A stretch of 9,987 nucleotides of DNA from an uncultured Eubacteriales bacterium (GTDB lineage: Bacteria; Bacillota; Clostridia; Monoglobales; Monoglobaceae), in NCBI GenBank assembly GCA_905198865.1, contig CAJKEB010000062.1, forward strand, positions 1 to 9,987, written 5' to 3'. Positions within the stretch are counted from its first letter, which is position 1, and every line of letters begins with the position of its first letter. A program made the position numbers and the translations under genes. The notes beneath the pieces were generated by a model, which saw only the letters and a program-made list of their open reading frames with translations, was not told the DNA's origin and searched no databases. Below are positions 1 to 6,962 of this stretch, piece after piece.

Positions 1-33
1 GCTGTTTCACAGCTCACCTACCGCAGTTTGCAT

Positions 34-131
34 TACCGCCCATTGCATGGGCGGTATTATGCCGCCCCTACAGTGTAACTGTCATGCATTAATTGTGCAA
101 CATAGCGCAACCGGGCGGGGCGAACTCCCCG
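34..131. repeat. GC-rich composite hairpin repeat (intergenic)
   Basis: This non-coding stretch carries alternating complementary arms: CCGCCC at 36-41, GGGCGG at 49-54, CCGCCC at 62-67 and GGGCGG at 113-118. The best hairpin pairs TACCGCCCA (34-42) with TGGGCGGTA (48-56) over a 5-base loop, and a second pairs CGGGG (116-120) with CCCCG (127-131). The middle GGGCGG arm could instead pair with the third arm, giving mutually exclusive folds. On the minus strand it contains TGTAGGGGCGG, a pattern I recall from dispersed intergenic repeats in Clostridia; that family link is memory, not a search result. It lies just beyond the nifJ terminator. Bases 1-33 hold only the small edge hairpin GCTGT/ACAGC at 1-13. 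Confidence 0.55.
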
Positions 132-144
132 ACAAACTACAATT

Positions 145-182
145 TATAAAAAAACAAGGGCGGCCGCAAATGCGGTCGCCCT
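145..182 (-). terminator. Rho-independent terminator of nifJ
   Basis: Read on the minus strand, a stem of about 11 bp with one A:C mismatch (bases 157-182, arms AGGGCGACCGC and GCGGCCGCCCT) with a 4-base loop is followed by a T tract over the plus-strand A run at 148-154. It begins about 20 bases after the nifJ stop codon, the expected place for the end of that transcript. Confidence 0.85.
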
Positions 183-202
183 GTAATATTATTCAAAAAG
201 AA

Positions 203-3200
203 TTATTCGCCAAACTTCTCGGCAGCCTTTCTGAGATATACATTATATCTGTCAGTCAGGTCTTTTTCAGCCTTGTCAAACAAGCCCTGTGCCTCGTCCG
301 GGAACGCTCTCAGGAGCTGGAGGTATCTGTTCTCGCCCTTCATGAATTCCTGAATGCTGCCTGTTGGAGCCTTAGAATCCAATGTGAACGGATTTGTACC
401 TTCCGGTGCAGCCGGGTTGAATCTCCAGAGGTGCCAGTAGCCTGCTTCAACAGCCTTCTTCTCCTCTGCGATTGAGTTACCCATACCGCCTCTTGCCTTG
501 ATACCGTGGTTGATACACGGAGCGTAAGCGATTACGAGTGACGGACCCGGATAAGCCTCAGCCTCTTTGATTGCTGTGAGAGCCTGCTGCATGTTTGCGC
601 CAAGAGCAATCTGTGCAACATATACATAGCCGTATGTTGTAGCAATCATACCGAGATCCTTCTTCTTAACTCTCTTACCTGCAGCGGCAAACTTAGCTAT
701 TGCAGCAGTAGGTGTAGCCTTTGAAGCCTGACCGCCTGTGTTTGAGTAAACCTCTGTATCAACAACGAAGATATTGATATCCTGGTCTGATGCGATTACG
801 TGGTCAAGACCGCCGTAACCGATATCGTATGCCCAGCCGTCACCGCCGAATACCCACTGTGAACGCTTAACGAGGAAGTCTGTTCTGTCAGCGATGTCCT
901 TAACAGCAGGATTTGATGTGTCAGCGTCTTTGATAAGAGCTTCTATCTTGCGTGCAGCAGCCTTTGAAGCGTCTGCGTTGTCCTTGCCCTCGATCCATTC
1001 CTTAAATGCAGCCTGGAGTTCAGGTGAAACAGCGTCCATAGCCTCGTTCATGCGGCTTACGAGAGTTTCTCTGATCTTCTTGTTGGCTGTAACCATACCA
1101 AGACCGAACTCAGCGTTATCCTCAAAGAGTGAGTTAGCCCAAGCCGGACCTCTGCCGTTTTCGTCCTTGCAGTACGGCATTGAAGGAGCAGAACCGCCCC
1201 AGATTGATGTACAGCCTGTAGCGTTTGCAACCATCATTCTGTCGCCGAACAACTGAGTGATGAGCTTGATATACGGTGTCTCACCGCAGCCTGCGCATGC
1301 GCCTGAGAACTCAAGATAAGGCATAGCGAACTGTGAGTTCTTAATGCTCTTCTTTGTATCAACGAGATCAGCCTTGTTGGGAACTGACATAGCGTAATCC
1401 CAGTTAGCAGCCTCGCCCTTTGCGAGAACGTCGTCAATCGGCTTCATAACAAGAGCCTTGTTCTTGGACGGACATACGTTTGCACAAACGCCGCAGCCCA
1501 GACAGTCAAGAGGAGATACCTGCATTCTGAACTGAATGCCCTTATCCTTAAATTCCGGACCCATAGCGGGCTTAGCCTCAAAGCCTTCCGGTGCAGCTGC
1601 AACTTCCTCTTCTGTCAGCAGAACAGGACGGATAGCAGCGTGAGGACATACTGCCGAACACTGGTTACACTGGATACAGTTGCCGATTTCCCATTCAGGA
1701 ACCAAAACGGCAACGCCGCGCTTCTCATAGCGTGATGTACCTGTCTCAAATGTACCGTCTTCGATACCTGCAAATGTGCTTACGGGCAGCTTGTTACCGC
1801 GCTGTGCGTTAACAGGCTCAACGATGCTTGTGATGAACTTCGGCTTGCCTGCGTCTTCAGCCGGTGCGTCAACAGCATCCTTCCATGATGCCGGAACGTC
1901 AACCTTATGAAGTGCGTCGATTGCGCCGTCAACAGCGTCACAGTTCATCTTAACGATTTCGTCACCCTTCTTGCCGTATGTCTTCTTGATAGCAGCCTTG
2001 ATATAACCAACAGCCTCATCAAACGGAATAACGTTAGAGAGCTTGAAGAACGCACTCTGAGTAACCATGTTAATTCTTGTAGGTCCGAGACCAACCTTTA
2101 CAGCAACATCAACAGCGTTGATTGTGTAGAAGTTAATATCGTTTTCTGCGATGTATCTCTTTACGTTAGCAGGGAGGTTCTTGTCCAGCTCTTCGTCAGA
2201 CCATACGCAGTTGAGAAGGAATGTGCCGCCGGGCTTTAATCCTTCGAGAATATCATACTGATGAACATAAGCCGGCTTGTGACATGCAATATAGTCGGCA
2301 GAATCAAGCAGGTATGTAGACTTGATAGGCTTCTTGCCGAATCTCAAGTGAGACATTGTTACACCGCCTGATTTCTTTGAGTCGTAATCAAAGTAAGCCT
2401 GAGCATACAAGTCTGTATTGTCACCGATAATCTTGATAGCGTCCTTGTTAGCGCCGACTGTACCGTCTGAACCGAAGCCCCAGAACTTACAGCAGGTTGT
2501 TCCTTCAGGAGCGCAGTCAACTGTTTTTCCGAGCGGCAATGAAAGATTTGTAACGTCATCGACAATACCGATCGTGAAGTTTGTCTTAGGCTCATCTGCC
2601 TTGAGGTTGTCAAATACAGCAACAATCTGAGTCGGTGTTGTATCCTTTGAACCAAGACCGAAACGTCCGCCAACGATCTTCGGAGCGTTTGCGCAGTCCT
2701 TATATACATTGCAGATGTCGAGGAACAGCGGCTCACCGAGTGAACCCGGCTCCTTTGTTCTGTCAAGAACAGCAATCTTTTCTACTGTCTTAGGAATTAC
2801 ATTGAAGAAGTACTTCGGTGAGAAAGGTCTGTAAAGGTGAACTTCAAGAACACCAACCTTTTCGCCCTTAGCGTTGAGGTAATCAACTGTTTCTTCAGCA
2901 GCTTCGCAGACACTGCCCATAGCAACGATAACTCTTGTTGCCTCCGGGTCGCCGTAGTAGTTGAACGGCTTGTAATCTCTGCCTGTAATCTTTGAAATCT
3001 CAATCATGTATTCGTTTACGATATCCGGGATAGCGTCATAGAACTTGTTTGAAGCCTCTCTGCCCTGGAAATAGATATCGCCGTTCTGAGCAGTACCTCT
3101 GAGAACAGGATGCTCAGGATTGAGCGCATTGTCCTTGAATGCCTTAAGAGCATCCCAGTCAACGAGCTTTTTAAGGTCTTCGTAGTCCATAACTTCAATC

Positions 3201-3742
3201 TTCTGAATCTCGTGTGAAGTTCTGAAACCATCGAAGAAGTGCAGGAACGGAACTCTGCCCTTGATTGAAGCGAGGTGAGCAACACCTGCGAGATCCATAA
3301 CCTCCTGTACACTGTTAGACGCCAGCATAGCAAAACCTGTCTGGCGGCAAGCCATAACATCCTGGTGGTCACCGAAGATGTTAAGAGCATGAGCTGCAAG
3401 AGCTCTCGCACTAACATGGAATACTGTCGGGAGAAGCTCACCGGCAATCTTATACATGTTAGGAATCATCAGAAGCAAACCTTGTGATGCGGTGAATGTT
3501 GTAGTGAGTGCGCCTGCCTGGAGTGAACCGTGTACCGCACCTGCAGCACCTGCCTCAGACTGCATCTCTACCATTTCTACTGTTTCGCCAAAAATGTTCT
3601 TCTGACCTTTTGCACTCCACTCATCAACGTACTCAGCCATCGGTGAAGAAGGAGTAATAGGATAGATAGCTGCAACTTCTGTAAACGCATAAGCAACGTG
3701 TGCGGCAGCGCAGTTACCATCCATAGTCTTAAACTTAGCCAT
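203..3742 (-). CDS. nifJ: Pyruvate:ferredoxin (flavodoxin) oxidoreductase, single-chain
   Basis: Cytoplasmic enzyme that oxidatively decarboxylates pyruvate with CoA to acetyl-CoA and CO2, passing electrons to ferredoxin or flavodoxin; central to fermentation in anaerobes. The 1179-residue length is normal for the homodimeric single-chain type. Domains in order: pyrimidine-side TPP domain near the N-terminus (YPITPSSPMAEY at about 27-38, a Glu-rich segment at 53-63), a CoA/transketolase-like middle region, then a 2x[4Fe-4S] ferredoxin domain with Cys 689/692/695/699 and 747/750/753/757. The C-terminal TPP domain has the proximal-cluster cysteines C816, C819, C844 and C1076, and the GDGWAYD (967-973) and DTEVYSNTGGQ (995-1005) cofactor motifs. 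All expected cluster ligands are present, so the enzyme should be active. The ATG at 3742 is preceded by TAAGGAGG (3753-3760, 10-base spacer). It is transcribed alone, from its own promoter to its own terminator. Confidence 0.97.
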   Translation of the reverse strand: MAKFKTMDGNCAAAHVAYAFTEVAAIYPITPSSPMAEYVDEWSAKGQKNIFGETVEMVEMQSEAGAAGAVHGSLQAGALTTTFTASQGLLLMIPNMYKIAGELLPTVFHVSARALAAHALNIFGDHQDVMACRQTGFAMLASNSVQEVMDLAGVAHLASIKGRVPFLHFFDGFRTSHEIQKIEVMDYEDLKKLVDWDALKAFKDNALNPEHPVLRGTAQNGDIYFQGREASNKFYDAIPDIVNEYMIEISKITGRDYKPFNYYGDPEATRVIVAMGSVCEAAEETVDYLNAKGEKVGVLEVHLYRPFSPKYFFNVIPKTVEKIAVLDRTKEPGSLGEPLFLDICNVYKDCANAPKIVGGRFGLGSKDTTPTQIVAVFDNLKADEPKTNFTIGIVDDVTNLSLPLGKTVDCAPEGTTCCKFWGFGSDGTVGANKDAIKIIGDNTDLYAQAYFDYDSKKSGGVTMSHLRFGKKPIKSTYLLDSADYIACHKPAYVHQYDILEGLKPGGTFLLNCVWSDEELDKNLPANVKRYIAENDINFYTINAVDVAVKVGLGPTRINMVTQSAFFKLSNVIPFDEAVGYIKAAIKKTYGKKGDEIVKMNCDAVDGAIDALHKVDVPASWKDAVDAPAEDAGKPKFITSIVEPVNAQRGNKLPVSTFAGIEDGTFETGTSRYEKRGVAVLVPEWEIGNCIQCNQCSAVCPHAAIRPVLLTEEEVAAAPEGFEAKPAMGPEFKDKGIQFRMQVSPLDCLGCGVCANVCPSKNKALVMKPIDDVLAKGEAANWDYAMSVPNKADLVDTKKSIKNSQFAMPYLEFSGACAGCGETPYIKLITQLFGDRMMVANATGCTSIWGGSAPSMPYCKDENGRGPAWANSLFEDNAEFGLGMVTANKKIRETLVSRMNEAMDAVSPELQAAFKEWIEGKDNADASKAAARKIEALIKDADTSNPAVKDIADRTDFLVKRSQWVFGGDGWAYDIGYGGLDHVIASDQDINIFVVDTEVYSNTGGQASKATPTAAIAKFAAAGKRVKKKDLGMIATTYGYVYVAQIALGANMQQALTAIKEAEAYPGPSLVIAYAPCINHGIKARGGMGNSIAEEKKAVEAGYWHLWRFNPAAPEGTNPFTLDSKAPTGSIQEFMKGENRYLQLLRAFPDEAQGLFDKAEKDLTDRYNVYLRKAAEKFGE

Positions 3743-3801
3743 TTCGTTTTTTCCTCCTTAAATATATTTGGATATATTTTTTAATTTTTTGCTGAAATTA
3801 C

Positions 3802-3842
3802 AGGCTGCGGCTTGTCTTTATCACAATTTTATTCCACAGCCT
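3802..3842 (-). promoter_or_regulatory. Hairpin at the 5' end of the nifJ leader
   Basis: In the nifJ mRNA sense, AGGCTGTGG (3842 to 3834) can pair with CCGCAGCCT (3810 to 3802) over nine base pairs, one of them G-U, around a 23-base A-rich loop. The predicted transcription start from the upstream -10 box falls at about 3841, so the stem would form almost exactly at the transcript's 5' end. No T tract follows, so it is not a conventional attenuator. A 5'-terminal stem that protects the mRNA from decay is the simplest inference. Confidence 0.45.
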
Positions 3843-3847
3843 TATAA

Positions 3848-3876
3848 AGTATAACATACTATTTCAGGAATTTCAA
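3848..3876 (-). promoter_or_regulatory. nifJ promoter (sigma-A type, extended -10)
   Basis: On the minus strand, TTGAAA (3871-3876) and TATACT (3848-3853) are separated by exactly 17 bases, and a TG sits one base before the -10 box. The predicted start near 3841 gives a leader of about 100 bases before the nifJ ATG at 3742. Confidence 0.75.
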
Positions 3877-3887
3877 ATGTTTTTGAA

Positions 3888-4103
3888 GAAAAAACTAAAA
3901 ATTTTTTGAAAAATTTTTTTAATCCGATAATCAGGCAAAATTTATCTGTTTTTCGTATTTATTTTGCCCAGGTTCGCCCGACGGCGCAGAAATTCAATAT
4001 TTACATTCATGGTCTGAAGTCTCGCCGCCAAATCCGATTGCGACAGCTTCTTGCCCTCTCTTGCTGTTTTCAAGCATTTTGCAATAATGTTTTTATTATT
4101 CAG
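3888..4103 (-). pseudogene. Decayed XRE-family helix-turn-helix regulator
   Basis: Reading the minus strand from 4103, the translation begins LNNKNIIAKCLKTARE, followed by LSQSDLAARLQTMNVNI. This is the helix 1-3 pattern of XRE/Cro-type DNA-binding domains, normally starting MNxKNII. The start position is CTG, not ATG, with no Shine-Dalgarno before it. After the HTH the frame reads RRANLGKINTKNR, a plausible drifted match to the usual RSAISKIENGTR helix, and meets TAA at 3942-3944. Beyond the stop, in the same frame, ILPDYRIKKI resembles the family's usual IVTDYELKKI segment. A lost start, an in-frame stop and only about 70 codons indicate a dead gene. Its tail reaches the nifJ promoter. An alternative is a short expressed HTH peptide, but no translation signal supports it. 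Confidence 0.65.
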
Positions 4104-4111
4104 ATTTCTGT

Positions 4112-4867
4112 TTGCTGACTTTTGATATGAAATTCGGCGGTATGCCGGGAATTGCCGATGTGGGTTTGGTTCAGGACAAGGTTCTGACGTTACTTGACGG
4201 TATATACTCAACGATCGTTGTGCGCGATATACTTGAACGCGAGAAACGCAGAGGTCAGAAACAGATAACTGACTCGAACCTGCTGCGGAAAATAATTATG
4301 TTCCTCGCAGACAATATAGGGAATAATACTTCGATAACATCAATAGGAAACACGTTAGTAAGCGAAGGGCTTCTCAATGATGGTATCAGAAAATCAAAGC
4401 CGGCGGTGAAAACTGTTCAGTCATATGTCGGGGCATTGCTTGAATCATATGTGTTTTATGAAATAAAGAGATTTGACATAAAAGGCAAGGACTATCTGCG
4501 AACGCTTGGCAAATATTATATCGTTGACATCGGACTGAGAAACTATCTGCTCGGATTCCGTGATGTGGACAGAGGGCGTGTGATTGAGAATATAGTATAT
4601 TTTGAGCTGCTGCGCCGAGGCTATGACGTAGCTATCGGAAAGGTTGGAAATAAAGAGGTCGACTTTGTTGCAGCAAAGGCTGATGATAAGCGGTATATCC
4701 AGGTTACGGAAACTATGGCTGCTCCCGAAACAAGGGAACGTGAGCTGGCTCCGCTTAAAATGATACGGGATAATTATGAAAAAACAGTTCTGACAATGGA
4801 TAGAAGCTTTGTCGAATCATATGATGGTATAAAGGTTGTAAATTTGATTGATTGGCTTATGGAATAG
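4112..4867 (+). pseudogene. N-terminally truncated AAA+ ATPase, DUF4143 portion only
   Basis: The surviving 250 codons match the C-terminal DUF4143 part of the AAA_14/DUF4143 ATPase family: GGMPGI at the start of the domain, then IYSTIVVRDIL, a winged-helix-like middle, and a PD-(D/E)XK-like end (NKEVDFVAAK and YIQVTETM). The first ~165 residues of a normal family member (Walker A, Walker B, sensor) are missing, judged against the complete relative at 8219-9427, where the matching GGFP sits at residues 171-174. The frame opens at a TTG (4112) and its first ATG is at 4127; neither has a ribosome binding site. No ATPase module is recognisable upstream in any frame, where the broken XRE gene begins instead. 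The frame is otherwise uninterrupted, so truncation may be recent, or a stand-alone DUF4143 protein may still be made; the first is more likely. Confidence 0.75.
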
Positions 4868-4882
4868 ATTATTATAATTCTA

Positions 4883-4911
4883 TTGATTTTATTATTATAA
4901 TATGGTATTAT
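4883..4911 (+). promoter_or_regulatory. Promoter of the permease-regulator operon
   Basis: TTGATT (4883-4888), a 17-base spacer and TATTAT (4906-4911) with an upstream TGG give a good extended -10 promoter. It starts 15 bases after the stop codon of the truncated ATPase. The predicted leader is about 30 bases to the ATG at 4948. Confidence 0.7.
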
Positions 4912-4947
4912 ATAAGCAAATTGGCAGAATCAGAGGGGATAACTAAT

Positions 4948-6120
4948 ATGAACAGACTGAAGGAATTATCAAAATATATCGGCTTATTTATCTTTGCCGT
5001 GGCTGTTATCGCGGTATATAAGACGTTTGACAACATAGGGTATATTCTTAGCTACGGTGCGTATATACTCAGCGTTTTAAGTCCGTTCTTTATCGGATTT
5101 GTCATTGCTTATGTTCTGCTTCAGCCGTGCAGATTTATCGAAAAGCTCCTCGCTAAGAGTCCTCATCCGTTTCTGGTCAGGCACCGCCGTGCAATCGCTG
5201 CGGCAGCGATTTATATTATATTCTTCGCGGTCATAATCCTCGCTTTGGTTGCCATTATACCGTCGATTATTTCAAGTTTAACCGATTTTTATAATCAGCT
5301 TCCTACCCTCATCGGCGATTTTGTCCGTTGGTTCAACTCTCTGAAGCTTGGCATAACCCTCGGCGACGATACTATACAGAAGATATTTGAAAACGAGTAT
5401 TTTTCCGTACAGAAGATCATGACATATTTCAGCTTTGACAACGTGAACAGATACGCACAGGGAGTTATAACAGTAGGTTCCAATGTCTTTAAGGCATTTA
5501 TGGGCATAATCATCTCGGTCTATATCCTTATCGACCGCACAAACCTCAAGGCAAGCGCAATCCGGCTTTCAAGAAGTCTGATAAGCCCCAAGCCTCGCGC
5601 ATTTTTGGCGCGCTATGCCAGAATGGTAAACGAGTTTGCCAATAAATATATATATTGTATGCTTGTGGACGCAATAATTATTTTCATTGCCTCATTTATT
5701 ATCCTATCGGTTGAGGGCGTGAAGTACGCTCCACTGCTGGCGCTGATGACCGGATTATTCAACCTTATTCCGTACTTCGGCGCAATCATTGCAACGGCTA
5801 TAACCGGTGTGATAACGGTATTTACAGGCTCTCTGACCCTGGCGATAATCTCGGTTATATCCCTGATTGTCCTGCAGCAGCTTGACTCAAACTTCATTCA
5901 GCCGAAACTGCTCTCCGGCTCGCTCCAGATTAAGCCGTTCTGGGTAATATTCGGCGCACTGCTGGGCAGCGGTCTCTTTGGCATACTCGGCTTCTTCCTT
6001 GCCATTCCTCTTACTGCGCTGTGCAGAAATATGCTCATAGACTTCATGCAGTACAGAGAGAACAAGACGGAAGAACAAAGCTCTGCCGAGCCTGCAAAAA
6101 CCGCTGATAAAAACAAATAA
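4948..6120 (+). CDS. AI-2E/PerM family transporter (polytopic permease)
   Basis: Integral membrane protein of 390 residues with about eight hydrophobic segments, in the usual arrangement for PF01594: two N-terminal helices (about 10-29 and 36-56), a third after a basic loop (about 75-105), a polar region of about 80 residues, and a C-terminal bundle. Family signatures are FNLIPYFGAIIA before the last helices and the run from DSNFIQPK to FGILGFFLAIPLTAL near the C-terminus. Members have been linked to autoinducer-2 export or to ion/proton antiport, so the substrate here is unknown. The start is the ATG at 4948, preceded by GAGGGG (4933-4938, 9-base spacer). The in-frame ATG at 4852 is rejected because it overlaps the upstream frame, lacks an RBS and would precede the promoter. 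The tail is charged and Lys/Glu-rich. The response regulator follows after 21 bases, suggesting one transcript. Confidence 0.85.
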   Translation: MNRLKELSKYIGLFIFAVAVIAVYKTFDNIGYILSYGAYILSVLSPFFIGFVIAYVLLQPCRFIEKLLAKSPHPFLVRHRRAIAAAAIYIIFFAVIILALVAIIPSIISSLTDFYNQLPTLIGDFVRWFNSLKLGITLGDDTIQKIFENEYFSVQKIMTYFSFDNVNRYAQGVITVGSNVFKAFMGIIISVYILIDRTNLKASAIRLSRSLISPKPRAFLARYARMVNEFANKYIYCMLVDAIIIFIASFIILSVEGVKYAPLLALMTGLFNLIPYFGAIIATAITGVITVFTGSLTLAIISVISLIVLQQLDSNFIQPKLLSGSLQIKPFWVIFGALLGSGLFGILGFFLAIPLTALCRNMLIDFMQYRENKTEEQSSAEPAKTADKNK

Positions 6121-6141
6121 CTGAAAACGAAGTGATAAATT

Positions 6142-6831
6142 ATGAAAATCCTGATTATAGACCCTGACGAATCGGCTGCTCAGCTGACATGCGACTGTCT
6201 TATGTCATACCGCTATTCATGCGATATTGTGAGCAGTGACTCAGCCGGACTTGATATACTTATGAACAGTGACGAATATGTCGGAGTAATCCTTGAAGTT
6301 GATTTGCCGATACGCGACGGGTATTACCTGTGCAGCCGGATCAGGCAAAAGAAAAAGCTCCCCGTGATTTTTATCTCATCCAGAAACAGCGAATCGGACA
6401 TAATCCGCGCGTTCGGCGTGGGCGCTGATGATTATATAACAAAGCCGTATTCCATATCCGAAATGGTTGCAAGAGTCAACGGTCATATAACACGGTATCT
6501 TTCTCTGCTTGAAGTGTCAGGCAGCAAAAAACAAAACCTGATAATAAACCGTGGACTGAAAATAGACAAGGACTCCCACCGCGTTTATATCAGTGACAGG
6601 GAGATACCTATGCCGGTCAAGGAATATGAACTGCTTTTGTTCTTAGCCGAAAATCCGAATATTGTGTTCAGCAAGGAGCACCTGTTCGACCGCGTCTGGG
6701 GAATGGACGCAATGGGCGATTCGTCAACCGTTACCGTACACATACAGCGCATACGCGAAAAAATAGAAGGCGTTGACGGAAACACTTATATTGAAACAGT
6801 TTGGGGCGCAGGCTACAGAATGAGTACATAA
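6142..6831 (+). CDS. OmpR/PhoB-type response regulator with a degenerate receiver domain
   Basis: DNA-binding regulator of 229 residues: receiver domain at about 1-118 and winged-helix output domain at about 130-228, with KEYELLLFLAENP, VFSKEHLFDRVWG and a recognition helix near VTVHIQRIREKIE, ending WGAGYRM. The receiver keeps Lys101 (ITKPY) and Ser79 in the Thr/Ser switch position. The aspartate normally phosphorylated is replaced by Glu52 (VILEVDLP), and the second residue of the acidic metal pocket is Pro8 (IIDPDE), where an Asp or Glu that binds Mg is usual. Phosphorylation by a kinase is therefore unlikely; it may be constitutively active or controlled by expression level or a ligand. 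No histidine kinase gene is adjacent. The ATG at 6142 has only a weak AAGTGA signal, consistent with coupling to the permease 21 bases upstream. Confidence 0.9.
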   Translation: MKILIIDPDESAAQLTCDCLMSYRYSCDIVSSDSAGLDILMNSDEYVGVILEVDLPIRDGYYLCSRIRQKKKLPVIFISSRNSESDIIRAFGVGADDYITKPYSISEMVARVNGHITRYLSLLEVSGSKKQNLIINRGLKIDKDSHRVYISDREIPMPVKEYELLLFLAENPNIVFSKEHLFDRVWGMDAMGDSSTVTVHIQRIREKIEGVDGNTYIETVWGAGYRMST

Positions 6832-6873
6832 AGAATAAATAATAAATTTATAAAAATTTTTTACAAAAATCTA

Positions 6874-6901
6874 TTGACGTGAAAAACCGACATGATATAA
6901 T
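6874..6901 (+). promoter_or_regulatory. fprA promoter (extended -10)
   Basis: TTGACG (6874-6879), a 16-base spacer and a perfect TATAAT (6896-6901) preceded by TGA form a strong promoter in the 131-base gap between the regulator and fprA. The predicted leader is about 55 bases and ends in AGGAGG (6950-6955), 7 bases before the ATG. I saw no clear Rex, PerR or NsrR operator. No convincing terminator separates the regulator gene from this promoter, so read-through is possible. Confidence 0.75.
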
Positions 6902-6962
6902 AAGATGATTAGAAATTTCTTATACAGTATCTATATTAATTTACATTTCAGGAGGACAGCAA

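Noticed and set aside
47..475. Plus-strand open frame of 142 codons over the nifJ end and repeat
   Set aside because: It runs antisense to nifJ and through hairpin repeats, has no RBS and shows no domain.
3016..3447. Other long open frames inside nifJ on either strand (for example 894-1256, 1907-2239, 2359-2775)
   Set aside because: They overlap a complete, well-conserved gene in other frames and have low-complexity Leu/Ser/Arg compositions typical of shadow frames.
3743..3847. Riboswitch in the nifJ leader
   Set aside because: Only one simple stem is visible; there is no conserved aptamer core and no terminator or RBS-sequestering alternative.
4852..4947. Upstream in-frame ATG as the start of the permease
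   Set aside because: It overlaps the truncated ATPase, has no RBS, would lie upstream of the promoter, and adds 32 residues with no family match; 4948 has a good GAGGGG.
6900..6923. ATAAGA/TCTTAT inverted repeat around the fprA transcription start as a redox-regulator operator
   Set aside because: Arms are only 6 bp, AT-rich, and match no operator consensus I know for Rex, PerR or NsrR.
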